A stretch of DNA of 44,120 nucleotides from an uncultured bacterium (lineage in GTDB: Bacteria > Pseudomonadota > Gammaproteobacteria > Burkholderiales > Burkholderiaceae_E), in NCBI GenBank assembly GCA_903934795.1, contig CAIZPE010000042.1, positions 1 to 44,120 on the forward strand. Direction: 5' to 3'. This document shows, piece by piece, positions 7,519 to 14,701 of this stretch. The position numbers and the translations under genes are program-made. How positions within the stretch are numbered: the stretch's first letter is position 1; each line of letters begins with the position of its first letter. The notes beneath the pieces are model-generated. The model saw nothing but the letters and a program-made list of their open reading frames with translations, did not search any database and was not told the DNA's origin.

Positions 7519-8493
7519 ATGAGAGCCCTGCTCTGCAAGCAATACGGCCTTCCCGACACGCTGGTGGTCGAGGAAGTGCCCGATCCGGTGCCCGGCGCCG
7601 GCGAGATCGTGGTCGACATGAAAGCCGCCGGCGTCAACTTCCCGGATGTGCTGATCATCCAGAACAAGTACCAGTTCAAGGCCGAACTGCCGTTCTCGCC
7701 GGGCGCTGAATTCGCCGGCATCGTCTCGGCGGTGGGCGCCGGGGTCACGCACCTCAAGGTCGGCGACCACATCATCGGTTCCACCACCTATGGCGCCTTC
7801 TGCGAGAAGGTGAAGATGTCGGCCGCGCGCGCCATCCCCATTCCGCGCACCCTGCCCTTCGACACTGCCGCCGCGTTCATCCTCACCTACGGCACCTCGT
7901 ACCACGCCCTGAAGGACCGCGGCGAACTCAAGCCGGGCGAGACCCTGCTGGTGCTGGGCGCAGCCGGTGGCGTGGGCCTGGCCGCCGTGGAGATCGGCAA
8001 GGCCTTCGGCGCGAAGGTGATCGCCGCTGCCTCCACCGAGGAGAAGCTGGCGGTGTGCCGCGAGCACGGCGCCGACATGACCATCAACTACGAGACCGAG
8101 GACCTGCGCGAGCGTCTGAAGGAGCTCACCGACGGCAAGGGCCCGGATGTGATCTACGACCCGGTGGGCGGCAAGTTCGCCGAGCCGGCGTTCCGCTCGA
8201 TCGGCTGGCGCGGCCGCTTCCTGGTGGTGGGCTTTGCCAACGGCGAGATCCCGCGCCTGCCGCTGAACCTGATGCTGCTCAAGGGCGCCTCGGTGGTCGG
8301 CGTGTTCTGGGGCCAGTTCTGCAGCAAGGAGCCGCAGGCCTACCGCCAGGATGTGCAGGAGATGTTCGAACTGGTGCAGCAGGGCAAGCTGCGGCCGCAC
8401 ATCTCGGCCCGCTACCCCCTCGCCCAGGGCGCACAGGCCATCAACGACATGATGAACCGCAAGGTGATGGGCAAGGTCATCATCACCCCCTGA
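7519..8493 (+). CDS. NADPH:quinone oxidoreductase family protein (zinc-independent MDR)
   Basis: A 324-residue medium-chain reductase. The GroES-like N-terminal domain reads AAGVNFPDVLIIQNKYQ and GAEFAGIVSAVG. The cofactor motif LGAAGGVGLAAVEIGKAFGA lies near residues 150-170. There are no clustered cysteines for structural zinc, placing it in the quinone oxidoreductase/acyl-CoA reductase branch. AGGAGA lies 6 nt before the start, and a CATAAT hexamer at 7453-7458 could be part of its promoter, although I found no clear -35. The next gene, an enoyl-CoA hydratase homologue, begins 18 bp after the stop, so the two are probably co-transcribed and may process the same acyl-CoA or enone substrate. 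Confidence 0.9.
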   Translation: MRALLCKQYGLPDTLVVEEVPDPVPGAGEIVVDMKAAGVNFPDVLIIQNKYQFKAELPFSPGAEFAGIVSAVGAGVTHLKVGDHIIGSTTYGAFCEKVKMSAARAIPIPRTLPFDTAAAFILTYGTSYHALKDRGELKPGETLLVLGAAGGVGLAAVEIGKAFGAKVIAAASTEEKLAVCREHGADMTINYETEDLRERLKELTDGKGPDVIYDPVGGKFAEPAFRSIGWRGRFLVVGFANGEIPRLPLNLMLLKGASVVGVFWGQFCSKEPQAYRQDVQEMFELVQQGKLRPHISARYPLAQGAQAINDMMNRKVMGKVIITP

Positions 8494-8511
8494 TTCCTGC
8501 CGGAGGCCGCG

Positions 8512-9294
8512 ATGGTCACGATTGAACGCCAGGACCGGATCGCGATCGTGCGCTTCGATCGCGGCACCCGGGCCAACCCGATGTCGGCGGCGCTGCTGCG
8601 CGAGCTCACCAAGGCCGCGCGCAGCTTCGAGGATGACGACACCCTGGCCGCGGTGGTGCTCACCGGCACCGCCGAGAATTTCTCGATGGGTGCCGACCTC
8701 AAGGACCCGGAACGCGAGGTCTCGCGGGGCTGGCCGATGTCGCGGCGACGTCTGGCCATGCAGGCCGGCGGCACGATGTGCCGCGCCTGGGAAGAACTGG
8801 AGCCGCTGACCATCGCCGCCATCGAGGGTTGGTGCGTGGGCGGGGGAGCGGCCATCTCGGTGGCCTGCGACCTGCGGGTGTCATCGCGCAGCGCCACCTT
8901 CTATGTGCCCGAGATCGAGCGCGGCATGAACCTGTCCTGGGGCGCGGTGCCGCGCATCACGCACCTGGTGGGGCCGGCCAAGGCCAAGCGGATCATCATC
9001 CTGTCGGAGAAGATTCCGGCAGCCACCGCCCAGGACTGGGGCCTGGTGGATCAACTCTGCGAGCCGGGCACCGCCCTGGCCGAGGCCCTGAGCCTGGCGC
9101 ATCGGGCGGCCAGCCTGCCGCCGGTGCAGTTGCGGATGATCAAGCAGGCGATCAACGCCAGCGCCTTTGCGCTGGACCGGGCCACCAGCCATGCCGACTT
9201 CGACCAGTTTGCGCTCGCGGCGCTGTCGGGCGACTTCGAGGAGGGTACGCGGTCTTTCCTGGAAGGCCGCCCGCCGCGCTACACCGGCGCCTGA
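8512..9294 (+). CDS. Enoyl-CoA hydratase/isomerase family protein
   Basis: A 260-residue crotonase-fold protein. Oxyanion-hole segments are visible: FSMGADLKD near residues 62-70 and IEGWCVGGGAAISVACDLRV near 103-122. The usual P-E-x-x-x-G catalytic loop is PEIERGMNLSWGAVPRI; the normal glutamate pair of true hydratases is not clearly conserved, so it could be a hydratase, isomerase or another crotonase activity. GGAGG lies 5 nt upstream of the ATG. It is the second gene after the quinone oxidoreductase homologue, with only 18 bp between them, suggesting a two-gene acyl-CoA operon. Confidence 0.9.
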   Translation: MVTIERQDRIAIVRFDRGTRANPMSAALLRELTKAARSFEDDDTLAAVVLTGTAENFSMGADLKDPEREVSRGWPMSRRRLAMQAGGTMCRAWEELEPLTIAAIEGWCVGGGAAISVACDLRVSSRSATFYVPEIERGMNLSWGAVPRITHLVGPAKAKRIIILSEKIPAATAQDWGLVDQLCEPGTALAEALSLAHRAASLPPVQLRMIKQAINASAFALDRATSHADFDQFALAALSGDFEEGTRSFLEGRPPRYTGA

Positions 9295-9297
9295 GGA

Positions 9298-9345
9298 CGC
9301 TCGCAGGCAGGCCTCGGCAGCCCGGACCGCAGGCCTGCCCGAGCG
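9298..9345. terminator. Large bidirectional hairpin between convergent genes, no U-tract
   Basis: Arms CGCTCG/CGAGCG (6 bp) and, after a 2-nt bulge, GGCAGGCCT/AGGCCTGCC (9 bp) enclose a 16-nt loop. It begins 3 bp after the enoyl-CoA hydratase stop and ends 24 bp before the stop of the small convergent gene. With no thymine run on either side it is not a textbook intrinsic terminator, but its placement between convergent genes fits a shared transcript end or RNA-stabilising element. Confidence 0.5.
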
Positions 9346-9369
9346 CTTGCAGGGTACCGGGCGCCGGGC

Positions 9370-9531
9370 TCAGAGCACCAGCGCCACCAGAGCCATGGCC
9401 GCGACGCAAGCCAGGCCGACGATGCGGTCGGGATCGAGCCGAGGCCGGGAAGGCCGCATGATGCGGCGCACCGGCGGCTGCACCGGCAGAGCGCTGAAGC
9501 GGATGCGAGACTGGACACGGGACGAATGCAT
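9370..9531 (-). CDS. 53-residue peptide with a C-terminal membrane segment, function unknown
   Basis: The start ATG at 9531 has a strong Shine-Dalgarno AGGAG 6 nt upstream and a CATACT hexamer at 9555-9560 in a suitable place for a -10 box, so the gene looks expressed. The peptide is basic in its first 38 residues (MHSSRVQSRIRFSALPVQ, then several R-P pairs) and ends with one hydrophobic segment, IVGLACVAAMALVALVL, running to the last residue. That is the shape of a tail-anchored, N-in single-span small protein. It has no recognisable family. It is divergent from the Gcr-family membrane protein gene, with an 84-bp gap that holds a perfect palindrome. Confidence 0.6.
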   Translation of the reverse strand: MHSSRVQSRIRFSALPVQPPVRRIMRPSRPRLDPDRIVGLACVAAMALVALVL

Positions 9532-9567
9532 GACGATCTCCTGTATGTATGAACAGTATGCCATGCC

Positions 9568-9590
9568 GCGGGCTCAGATCGTGAGCCCGC
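9568..9590. promoter_or_regulatory. Perfect 9+9 bp palindrome between divergent genes
   Basis: The arms GCGGGCTCA and TGAGCCCGC flank the 5-nt centre GATCG. It lies 36 bp upstream of the small peptide start and 25 bp upstream of the Gcr-family start, upstream of the predicted CATACT -10 of the former and in the leader of the latter. It may be an operator for a dimeric regulator of both genes or an RNA hairpin in the Gcr leader. Confidence 0.5.
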
Positions 9591-9615
9591 TCGCGTTGCG
9601 GCATCGCCACGCACG

Positions 9616-11631
9616 ATGAACGAGCTCGACACCCTGCTCGCCGATCTCGGTCGGCGCGCGCCGGCCGATGACACCGCGTGGCTGGGGCAGTTCGTGCACG
9701 CCCTGCGTCCGCCGCCCGGCCGCCCGCCGGCGGCGGCAGCCGAAACCGTGGAGCGGCTCTGCCTGCGGCTGGAGGCCGAGCCCGGGGTGGCCGAAGATCT
9801 CGCCGCCCATCTCTTCCTGCTCTTCGAGCATCGGCGCGAACGCCACCTGCTGGCTGAGACCGGCGTGGTGCTCGAACCCGGCTTCCTGCGCGGCCTGGCC
9901 GATCGCCTCTCGCGCCGCTGGCTGCCCACCATTCCCGACAACGGCTTGTGGGTGGATGTGCTGGGCGAGCTGTTCCACCGGCGCGACGATCTCGACTGGG
10001 TACGGGCGGTGGGCGAGACCCGCTGGGCGCGCCTCATCCATCTGATCGACGAAGCCGCAGTGCGCCGGCCGCTGGCCGCCGGCGGGCGGGCCCGGCTGCG
10101 CAGCGAGTGCCTGGAGGCACTGCGCCTGCTCGCCCATCGGCTGGCCGCCCTCGGTGTCGATCCCCTGCTGCTGCGTCACCACGCCCCGCCGCCGGACCAT
10201 GACTGCCCCTTCCTCGGGCAGGCGGCCGAGCTGCTGGCCTGGTGCGCGCAGGCGGCCGGCTCGGACCAGGCTCTGGTCGATGTCGACCCGCCCCGGCTCG
10301 AGCGCCTGGCGGCTCAGCTCGACCGCTGCGATGGCGTCGTGACCACCGTGCGCCAGCTGGCGCGCAGCCAGGGCACCAGCATCGCCCTCACGCAGCTGCT
10401 GCAGCAGTGCGCCCAGAGCGTGGCGCGCATCCGCAGCCTGCTGGCGATCGCGGCGGCGCCGGGCGGTGCGCACGAGCGCTCGCTGGCGGGTGCGCGCCTG
10501 CTCGAGACGCTGATCCGCGGGGAATGCGGCCGCGACAGCCTGCGCGAGCTGATGGCCCGCAGCACCGACCTGCTCGCCCTGCAGGTCACCGAGAATGCCA
10601 GCCGGACCGGCGAGCACTATGTGACGACAGACCGGGCCGGCTGGTGGGCAATGGCCCGCTCGGCCATGGGCGCCGGCGTGATCGTCGGGATCATGGCGCT
10701 GTTCAAGATCCTGATCGCGGGCCTTCACCTGCCACCCTTCTGGGAGGCGCTGGGCTTCGGCCTGAACTACGCCGCGGGCTTCGTGCTGGTGCACCTGCTG
10801 CACTTCACGATCGCCACCAAGCAGCCGGCGATGACCGCCTCGCGCATCGCCCAGGCCATCGATGAAAGCCGCGACCGGGCTCGCTCGCTCGACCGACTCG
10901 CGCTGCTCACCGCGCAGATCTCGCGCACGCAGCTGGTGGCCATTGCCGGCAATGTGCTGCTCGCCCTCCCGGTGTCCTTGCTGATCGCATGGCTGTGGCT
11001 GCAGGGTGTCGGCCAGCCGCTCACCGGCGCCGAGAAGTCCGCGCACCTGCTGGCCGACCTGCATCCGCTGTCGGCCGCGGTGCCGCACGCGGCCATCGCG
11101 GGGGTGTGCCTGTTCCTCGCCGGCGTGCTGTCGGGCTACTACGACAACCGCTGCGTGTACTCGCGCATCCCGGCGCGCATCGCACGCCTGGGCTGGCTGC
11201 GCCGCCTGCTCGGTGACGCCGGCGCAGCGGGCCTGGCGCGGTATGTGGAGGAGAACCTGGGCGCCATCGTGGGCAACATCGCCTTCGGCCTGATGCTCGG
11301 CTATGTCGGCTTCATCGGCCACATCCTGGGGCTGCCGCTCGACATCCGCCATGTGACCTTCGCGGCGGCCAATCTTGCCTACGGCTGGACCGGGCTCGGC
11401 TTTGCCGTGCCCTGGCCGGAGCTCGCCATGGCCGCGATCGGCGTGGCCCTGGTGGGCGTGACCAACCTGACCGTGAGCTTCGGGCTTGCCTTCAGCACGG
11501 CGCTCAAGGCGCGCCAGTTGCGGCTGACCCGGCGACGGGAGTTCCTGGGCGCGCTGCTGCGCCAGTGGCGGGCCGACCCTGGCGGGTTCCTGTTCCCGCC
11601 CGCCGAACGCAAGCCCGACGGTCCGACCTAG
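9616..11631 (+). CDS. Gcr-family ('site-specific recombinase') polytopic membrane protein
   Basis: A 671-residue protein matching the betaproteobacterial Gcr/SpecificRecomb family. Residues 1-340 are soluble and helical; the rest has about six or seven hydrophobic segments, for example AGVIVGIMALFKILIAGL near 355, LLALPVSLLIAWLWL near 450, AIAGVCLFLAGVLSGYY near 500 and VALVGVTNLTVSFGLAF near 615. The short signature GYYDNRCVYSRIPARI follows one of these. Nothing resembles a tyrosine or serine recombinase active site, so the family name is probably historical and should not be read as DNA recombination. No Shine-Dalgarno is evident. The stop codon interleaves with that of ubiJ on the other strand. 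Confidence 0.8.
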   Translation: MNELDTLLADLGRRAPADDTAWLGQFVHALRPPPGRPPAAAAETVERLCLRLEAEPGVAEDLAAHLFLLFEHRRERHLLAETGVVLEPGFLRGLADRLSRRWLPTIPDNGLWVDVLGELFHRRDDLDWVRAVGETRWARLIHLIDEAAVRRPLAAGGRARLRSECLEALRLLAHRLAALGVDPLLLRHHAPPPDHDCPFLGQAAELLAWCAQAAGSDQALVDVDPPRLERLAAQLDRCDGVVTTVRQLARSQGTSIALTQLLQQCAQSVARIRSLLAIAAAPGGAHERSLAGARLLETLIRGECGRDSLRELMARSTDLLALQVTENASRTGEHYVTTDRAGWWAMARSAMGAGVIVGIMALFKILIAGLHLPPFWEALGFGLNYAAGFVLVHLLHFTIATKQPAMTASRIAQAIDESRDRARSLDRLALLTAQISRTQLVAIAGNVLLALPVSLLIAWLWLQGVGQPLTGAEKSAHLLADLHPLSAAVPHAAIAGVCLFLAGVLSGYYDNRCVYSRIPARIARLGWLRRLLGDAGAAGLARYVEENLGAIVGNIAFGLMLGYVGFIGHILGLPLDIRHVTFAAANLAYGWTGLGFAVPWPELAMAAIGVALVGVTNLTVSFGLAFSTALKARQLRLTRRREFLGALLRQWRADPGGFLFPPAERKPDGPT

Positions 11632-12326
11632 GACAGACGATCGGCGCGCGCCTCGAGCCGCCGCAGCCGATCATCGAGCGCGCCGAGCGCTTCGCCCAGC
11701 CCGCGCATGGCGGCGCGCGACACCGCCGGGCCGGCGCCCGGCGCATCACCGTTCGCAGCCGCACCGGCAAGCACCGCAGGCAGGTTCTTCAGGCGATGCA
11801 CGAGCCCGTCGAGCAGGCCGGCGGCCCGATGCGCGGCCACATCGCCGACCAGCCGGCTGAGGTCTTCTTCGACATCCCAGCGCAGGTCGCGCGCGAGCTC
11901 GCCCAGGGCGGCGGCGAGCATGACATCGCCATCGACCCGGAGGTGCCGGGTGAGCCCGTTCACGCCCTGGGTGGCGAAGGCCTTGAGCGCCTGCGCCGAG
12001 GGCTGCAGCAGCAGCGTGGCCCGCGGCGGCGCAGTGCCCTCGGCCGGTTCGAGCAGACCTTCGGGCGTGATCATCAGGCGGGCCTCGGGTGCCGGCAGGC
12101 CGGGCTGCTCGGGCACGACGAGCCCGACGCGCACCACCGCGCCGGCATGCATGCGCAGACGGTCGCGCGCCCAGGCCTGCTGGCGCAGCACATGACCCAG
12201 CGCCAGCGCCACTGCCTGCACTGCGCCCCGGTGCGCGGCCAGGACGGCATCAGCCGTCAGGGCTCGCCAGGGGCTGCCCGGCCGCTCGAAGGCGCCGGCA
12301 TCTTCAGCCCCGGGCGCGGGGTTCAC
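11628..12326 (-). CDS. ubiJ: UbiJ, ubiquinone biosynthesis accessory factor (SCP2 domain)
   Basis: A 232-residue protein. The central segment, LLLQPSAQALKAFATQGVNG followed by HLRVDGDVMLAAALGELARDL and RWDVEEDLSRLVGDVAAHR, is the SCP2 lipid-binding fold and C-terminal signature of UbiJ. UbiJ works with UbiK in the soluble Ubi complex to hold polyprenyl quinone intermediates. I chose GTG at 12326 because it overlaps the stop of the Tim44-like gene (GTGA), matching the coupled arrangement of the operon. The C-terminal tail, about residues 205-232, is a coiled-coil-like LGEALGALDDRLRRLEARAD. It is the last gene of this block: ubiB, its frequent downstream neighbour, is not here, since the convergent Gcr gene follows immediately. 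Confidence 0.85.
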   Translation of the reverse strand: MNPAPGAEDAGAFERPGSPWRALTADAVLAAHRGAVQAVALALGHVLRQQAWARDRLRMHAGAVVRVGLVVPEQPGLPAPEARLMITPEGLLEPAEGTAPPRATLLLQPSAQALKAFATQGVNGLTRHLRVDGDVMLAAALGELARDLRWDVEEDLSRLVGDVAAHRAAGLLDGLVHRLKNLPAVLAGAAANGDAPGAGPAVSRAAMRGLGEALGALDDRLRRLEARADRLS

Positions 12327-13285
12327 GCGAGCTGCTGGATGCCGGCGAGCATCCAGCCCGAGTCGCCGGCCATCGGCTTGACCAGGTTCCAGACCTCGTC
12401 GAAGGGCTCGGCAGCCGCGGACTCGACCTCGCGGATCAGGCCATGGAAGCGCACGCTGGCGACATGATCCAGGCCCTGCGGGTGGATGCCGAGCAGCTCG
12501 GCCTCCAGGCTGACGACATCCGTGCGCTGCGGGGCGGCACCACGCTCGGCAATCTGCCGGGAAAGTTCCGGCAGCAGGTCGTCGGACACGAACTCGCGCA
12601 GCACGGCCTGATCGGCCGCATCGAAGGCGGCCTGCAGACGCACAAACTGCTGGCGTGCCCCCTTGAGGAAGCCTTCGACATCGAAGTCGGCAGGGACCCC
12701 CGGCGGCAGACCGGTGACCGGCGCGGCCGCGGCGGCGGTGCTGGCCGCCCCGCCGAACACGGCATCGGCGCTGCGCGCGCTGGCCGGCGGATAGCTGACC
12801 GAGGCCTCGGGCCCGATGGCGGTGTTGCCGTAGCCGGGCGCAGCCATGGCCGGACGGGCACCGCCCTGGCGACGGGCCATGATCATCCGGAACACCACCA
12901 GACCGACGGCGAGCAGGGCCAGCAGCAGCAGGCCGCTCATGACCGCATTGGCGAACTCGGCGCCAAGCCCCAGGTGGCTGAACAGGGCAGCCAGACCCAG
13001 ACCGGCAGCCAGCCCGGCAATGGGACCGAGCCAACGGTTGCGGGCGGGCTGCGGCGCAGCCGCCGGCGGCGTGGCCGGGCGGGCGGCCGCGGCCTGGGCC
13101 GGCGCCTGCTGCTGGGCGGGCGCACCCTGCTGCGGCGCCTGCTGGGGGGTGGCATCGCGCTGGACGGTGTTCGACTGGCGGCCGACATTGCGGCCACCAC
13201 CGACGCGCGCGGCCTCGGCATCGGCCACGACCATGGAAGTGCCGATGAGGGCGACGGCCATCAGGCCGAGAAGACGATTGCGCAT
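12323..13285 (-). CDS. Tim44-like domain membrane protein
   Basis: A 320-residue protein. Residues 1-25 are a signal peptide or signal anchor (LLGLMAVALIGTSMVVADAEA). A Gln/Pro/Ala-rich linker (about 35-80) follows, then two hydrophobic segments (about 86-103 and 113-132, LLLLALLAVGLVVFRMIM). From about 195 the Tim44-like fold begins: FDVEGFLKGARQQFVRLQAA, then L-R-E-F-V-S-D-D-L, ending with W-x-L-A-G-I-Q-Q. Bacterial Tim44-like proteins are membrane-anchored and of unclear function. Its position between ubiE and ubiJ, with a 4-nt overlap into ubiJ, is recurrent in betaproteobacteria and suggests a link to quinone or membrane lipid metabolism (inference). Confidence 0.85.
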   Translation of the reverse strand: MRNRLLGLMAVALIGTSMVVADAEAARVGGGRNVGRQSNTVQRDATPQQAPQQGAPAQQQAPAQAAAARPATPPAAAPQPARNRWLGPIAGLAAGLGLAALFSHLGLGAEFANAVMSGLLLLALLAVGLVVFRMIMARRQGGARPAMAAPGYGNTAIGPEASVSYPPASARSADAVFGGAASTAAAAAPVTGLPPGVPADFDVEGFLKGARQQFVRLQAAFDAADQAVLREFVSDDLLPELSRQIAERGAAPQRTDVVSLEAELLGIHPQGLDHVASVRFHGLIREVESAAAEPFDEVWNLVKPMAGDSGWMLAGIQQLA

Positions 13286-13367
13286 GGACAGGTGCTCCTG
13301 GGTGTTACGGACTTCGGATGAGTCGGTGGAACGGACGGACGGCTTTCAGCGGGATGAGGGCGCGGAC

Positions 13368-14144
13368 TCAGATGCGCACGCCCTCATGCAGGGCCACCAC
13401 CCCGGCGGCCATGTTGAAGTAGCGTACCCCGGCCAGCCCGGCCTCGCGCAGCATGCCCGCAAGCGTCTCCTGGTCTGGGTGCATGCGGATCGACTCGGCG
13501 AGATAGCGATAGCTCTCGGCGTCGCCGGCCACGGCGCGGCCCATGAAGGGCAGCACGCGGAAGGAATAGGCATCGTAGACCGGCTCGAGCGGCTTCCAGA
13601 CCCGCGAGAACTCCAGCACCAGCAGCCGGCCGCCGGGGCGCAGGACCCGGGTCATCTCGGCCAGGGCGCGATCCTTGTGGGTCATGTTGCGCAGGCCGAA
13701 GGCGACCACGCAGCGATCGAAGTAGGCATCGGGAAAGGGCAGCCGCTCGGCATCGCAGCAGACCACCGGGCCGGGCCGTCCGTCATCGAGCAGACGGTCG
13801 CGGCCGATGGCCAGCATCGACGGGTTGATGTCGGTGAGCCAGACCTCGCCGGTGGGGCCCACGCGACGGGCGAACTGCCGGGAGAGGTCGGCGGTGCCGC
13901 CGGCGACATCGAGCACCCGCATGCCGGGGCGCACCGCGGCGTGCGCCACGGTGGCAGCCTTCCAGACCCGGTGCAGCCCGACCGACATCAGGTCGTTCAT
14001 GGCGTCGTAGCGCGCGGCCACGGAGTCGAAGACCCCGCGTACCCGTTCGGCCTTGCGGGCCGGATCGACCGACTCGAAACCGAAATGCGTGGCCGCTTCC
14101 GGCCCGGGGGCCGCGGAACCCTGATCTGATGAAGACACGCTCAT
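13368..14144 (-). CDS. ubiE: UbiE, ubiquinone/menaquinone biosynthesis C-methyltransferase
   Basis: A 258-residue SAM-dependent methyltransferase that methylates the benzoquinol ring in ubiquinone synthesis. The N terminus has the family motif [21 protein letters not shown] (first part, residues 38-58), then SAM motif [13 protein letters not shown] (77-88), [10 protein letters not shown], and the UbiE signature [16 protein letters not shown]. Near the C terminus are [14 protein letters not shown] and [13 protein letters not shown]. The length is normal (E. coli UbiE is 251). The start overlaps the DUF971 stop by 4 nt (ATGA), and the Tim44-like gene follows after 82 bp. Confidence 0.96.
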   Translation of the reverse strand: MSVSSSDQGSAAPGPEAATHFGFESVDPARKAERVRGVFDSVAARYDAMNDLMSVGLHRVWKAATVAHAAVRPGMRVLDVAGGTADLSRQFARRVGPTGEVWLTDINPSMLAIGRDRLLDDGRPGPVVCCDAERLPFPDAYFDRCVVAFGLRNMTHKDRALAEMTRVLRPGGRLLVLEFSRVWKPLEPVYDAYSFRVLPFMGRAVAGDAESYRYLAESIRMHPDQETLAGMLREAGLAGVRYFNMAAGVVALHEGVRI

Positions 14145-14581
14145 GCGCCGCCCCGGCGCACCTCGGTGGCCTGCAGGGGCGCGGCATCGGTTGCGGCACC
14201 CGAACCGGCAGGATCGCGGCTGGCGCCGGCCTCGGCGAGCTTGCGCAGGTACTCCTGCCAGAGCCGGGTCTCCTGGGTGCCGAGCCAGTGGAGGTAGTCC
14301 CAGGAGTAGAGGCCGCTGGAGTGGCCATCATTGAAGTAGGGCTGGATCGCGTAGTGCCCGACCGGCTCGATGCGGTCGATACCGACATCGCGCTTGCCCA
14401 CCTGGAGCGTCTCCTGACCAGGGCCATGGCCGCGGACCTCGGCCGAGGGCGAATGAACGCGCAGGTACTCGAAGGGCAGCCGGAAGTGCCGGCCGTCATC
14501 GAACTCGATCTCGAACACCCGCGATTGCTGGTGCACGACGATGCGGGTGGGTGTCGGGGTTTGCTTGTCTAGACCGGCCAT
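14141..14581 (-). CDS. DUF971 protein (gamma-butyrobetaine hydroxylase N-terminal-like domain)
   Basis: A 146-residue protein. The whole body is the small domain otherwise found at the N terminus of gamma-butyrobetaine hydroxylases: [56 protein letters not shown] and [12 protein letters not shown]. In standalone form it has been linked to Fe-S or zinc handling; the role in this operon is not established. Members next to ubiE are common in betaproteobacteria. It is first in the block and is coupled to ubiE by an ATGA overlap. The last 30 residues (Ala/Gly/Pro-rich) are low complexity. Confidence 0.88.
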   Translation of the reverse strand: MAGLDKQTPTPTRIVVHQQSRVFEIEFDDGRHFRLPFEYLRVHSPSAEVRGHGPGQETLQVGKRDVGIDRIEPVGHYAIQPYFNDGHSSGLYSWDYLHWLGTQETRLWQEYLRKLAEAGASRDPAGSGAATDAAPLQATEVRRGGA

Positions 14582-14701
14582 GGGCTACCAGGATCGTCAG
14601 GGGCGGCAGGCGCCGCGAATGCCGGCCGCCGAGGCAGCCGTTCCGGTCGATGGTAGCGGATTCCCGACGCGGCTTCGCGCCGACCCTCCCGGGGGCATGT
14701 C

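Noticed and set aside
6154-8400. A minus-strand open frame of 748 codons opposite panE-like and quinone oxidoreductase genes
   Set aside because: It is antisense to recognisable enzymes and shows no motif of its own.
9616-11631. Integrative element suggested by the 'recombinase' name of the Gcr family
   Set aside because: No direct repeats, attachment sites, integrase motif or mobility genes were found, and the flanking genes are in normal chromosomal order.
13022-13180. Tandem repeat in the Gln/Pro/Ala-rich part of the Tim44-like gene
   Set aside because: It is low-complexity coding sequence without a stable repeat unit.
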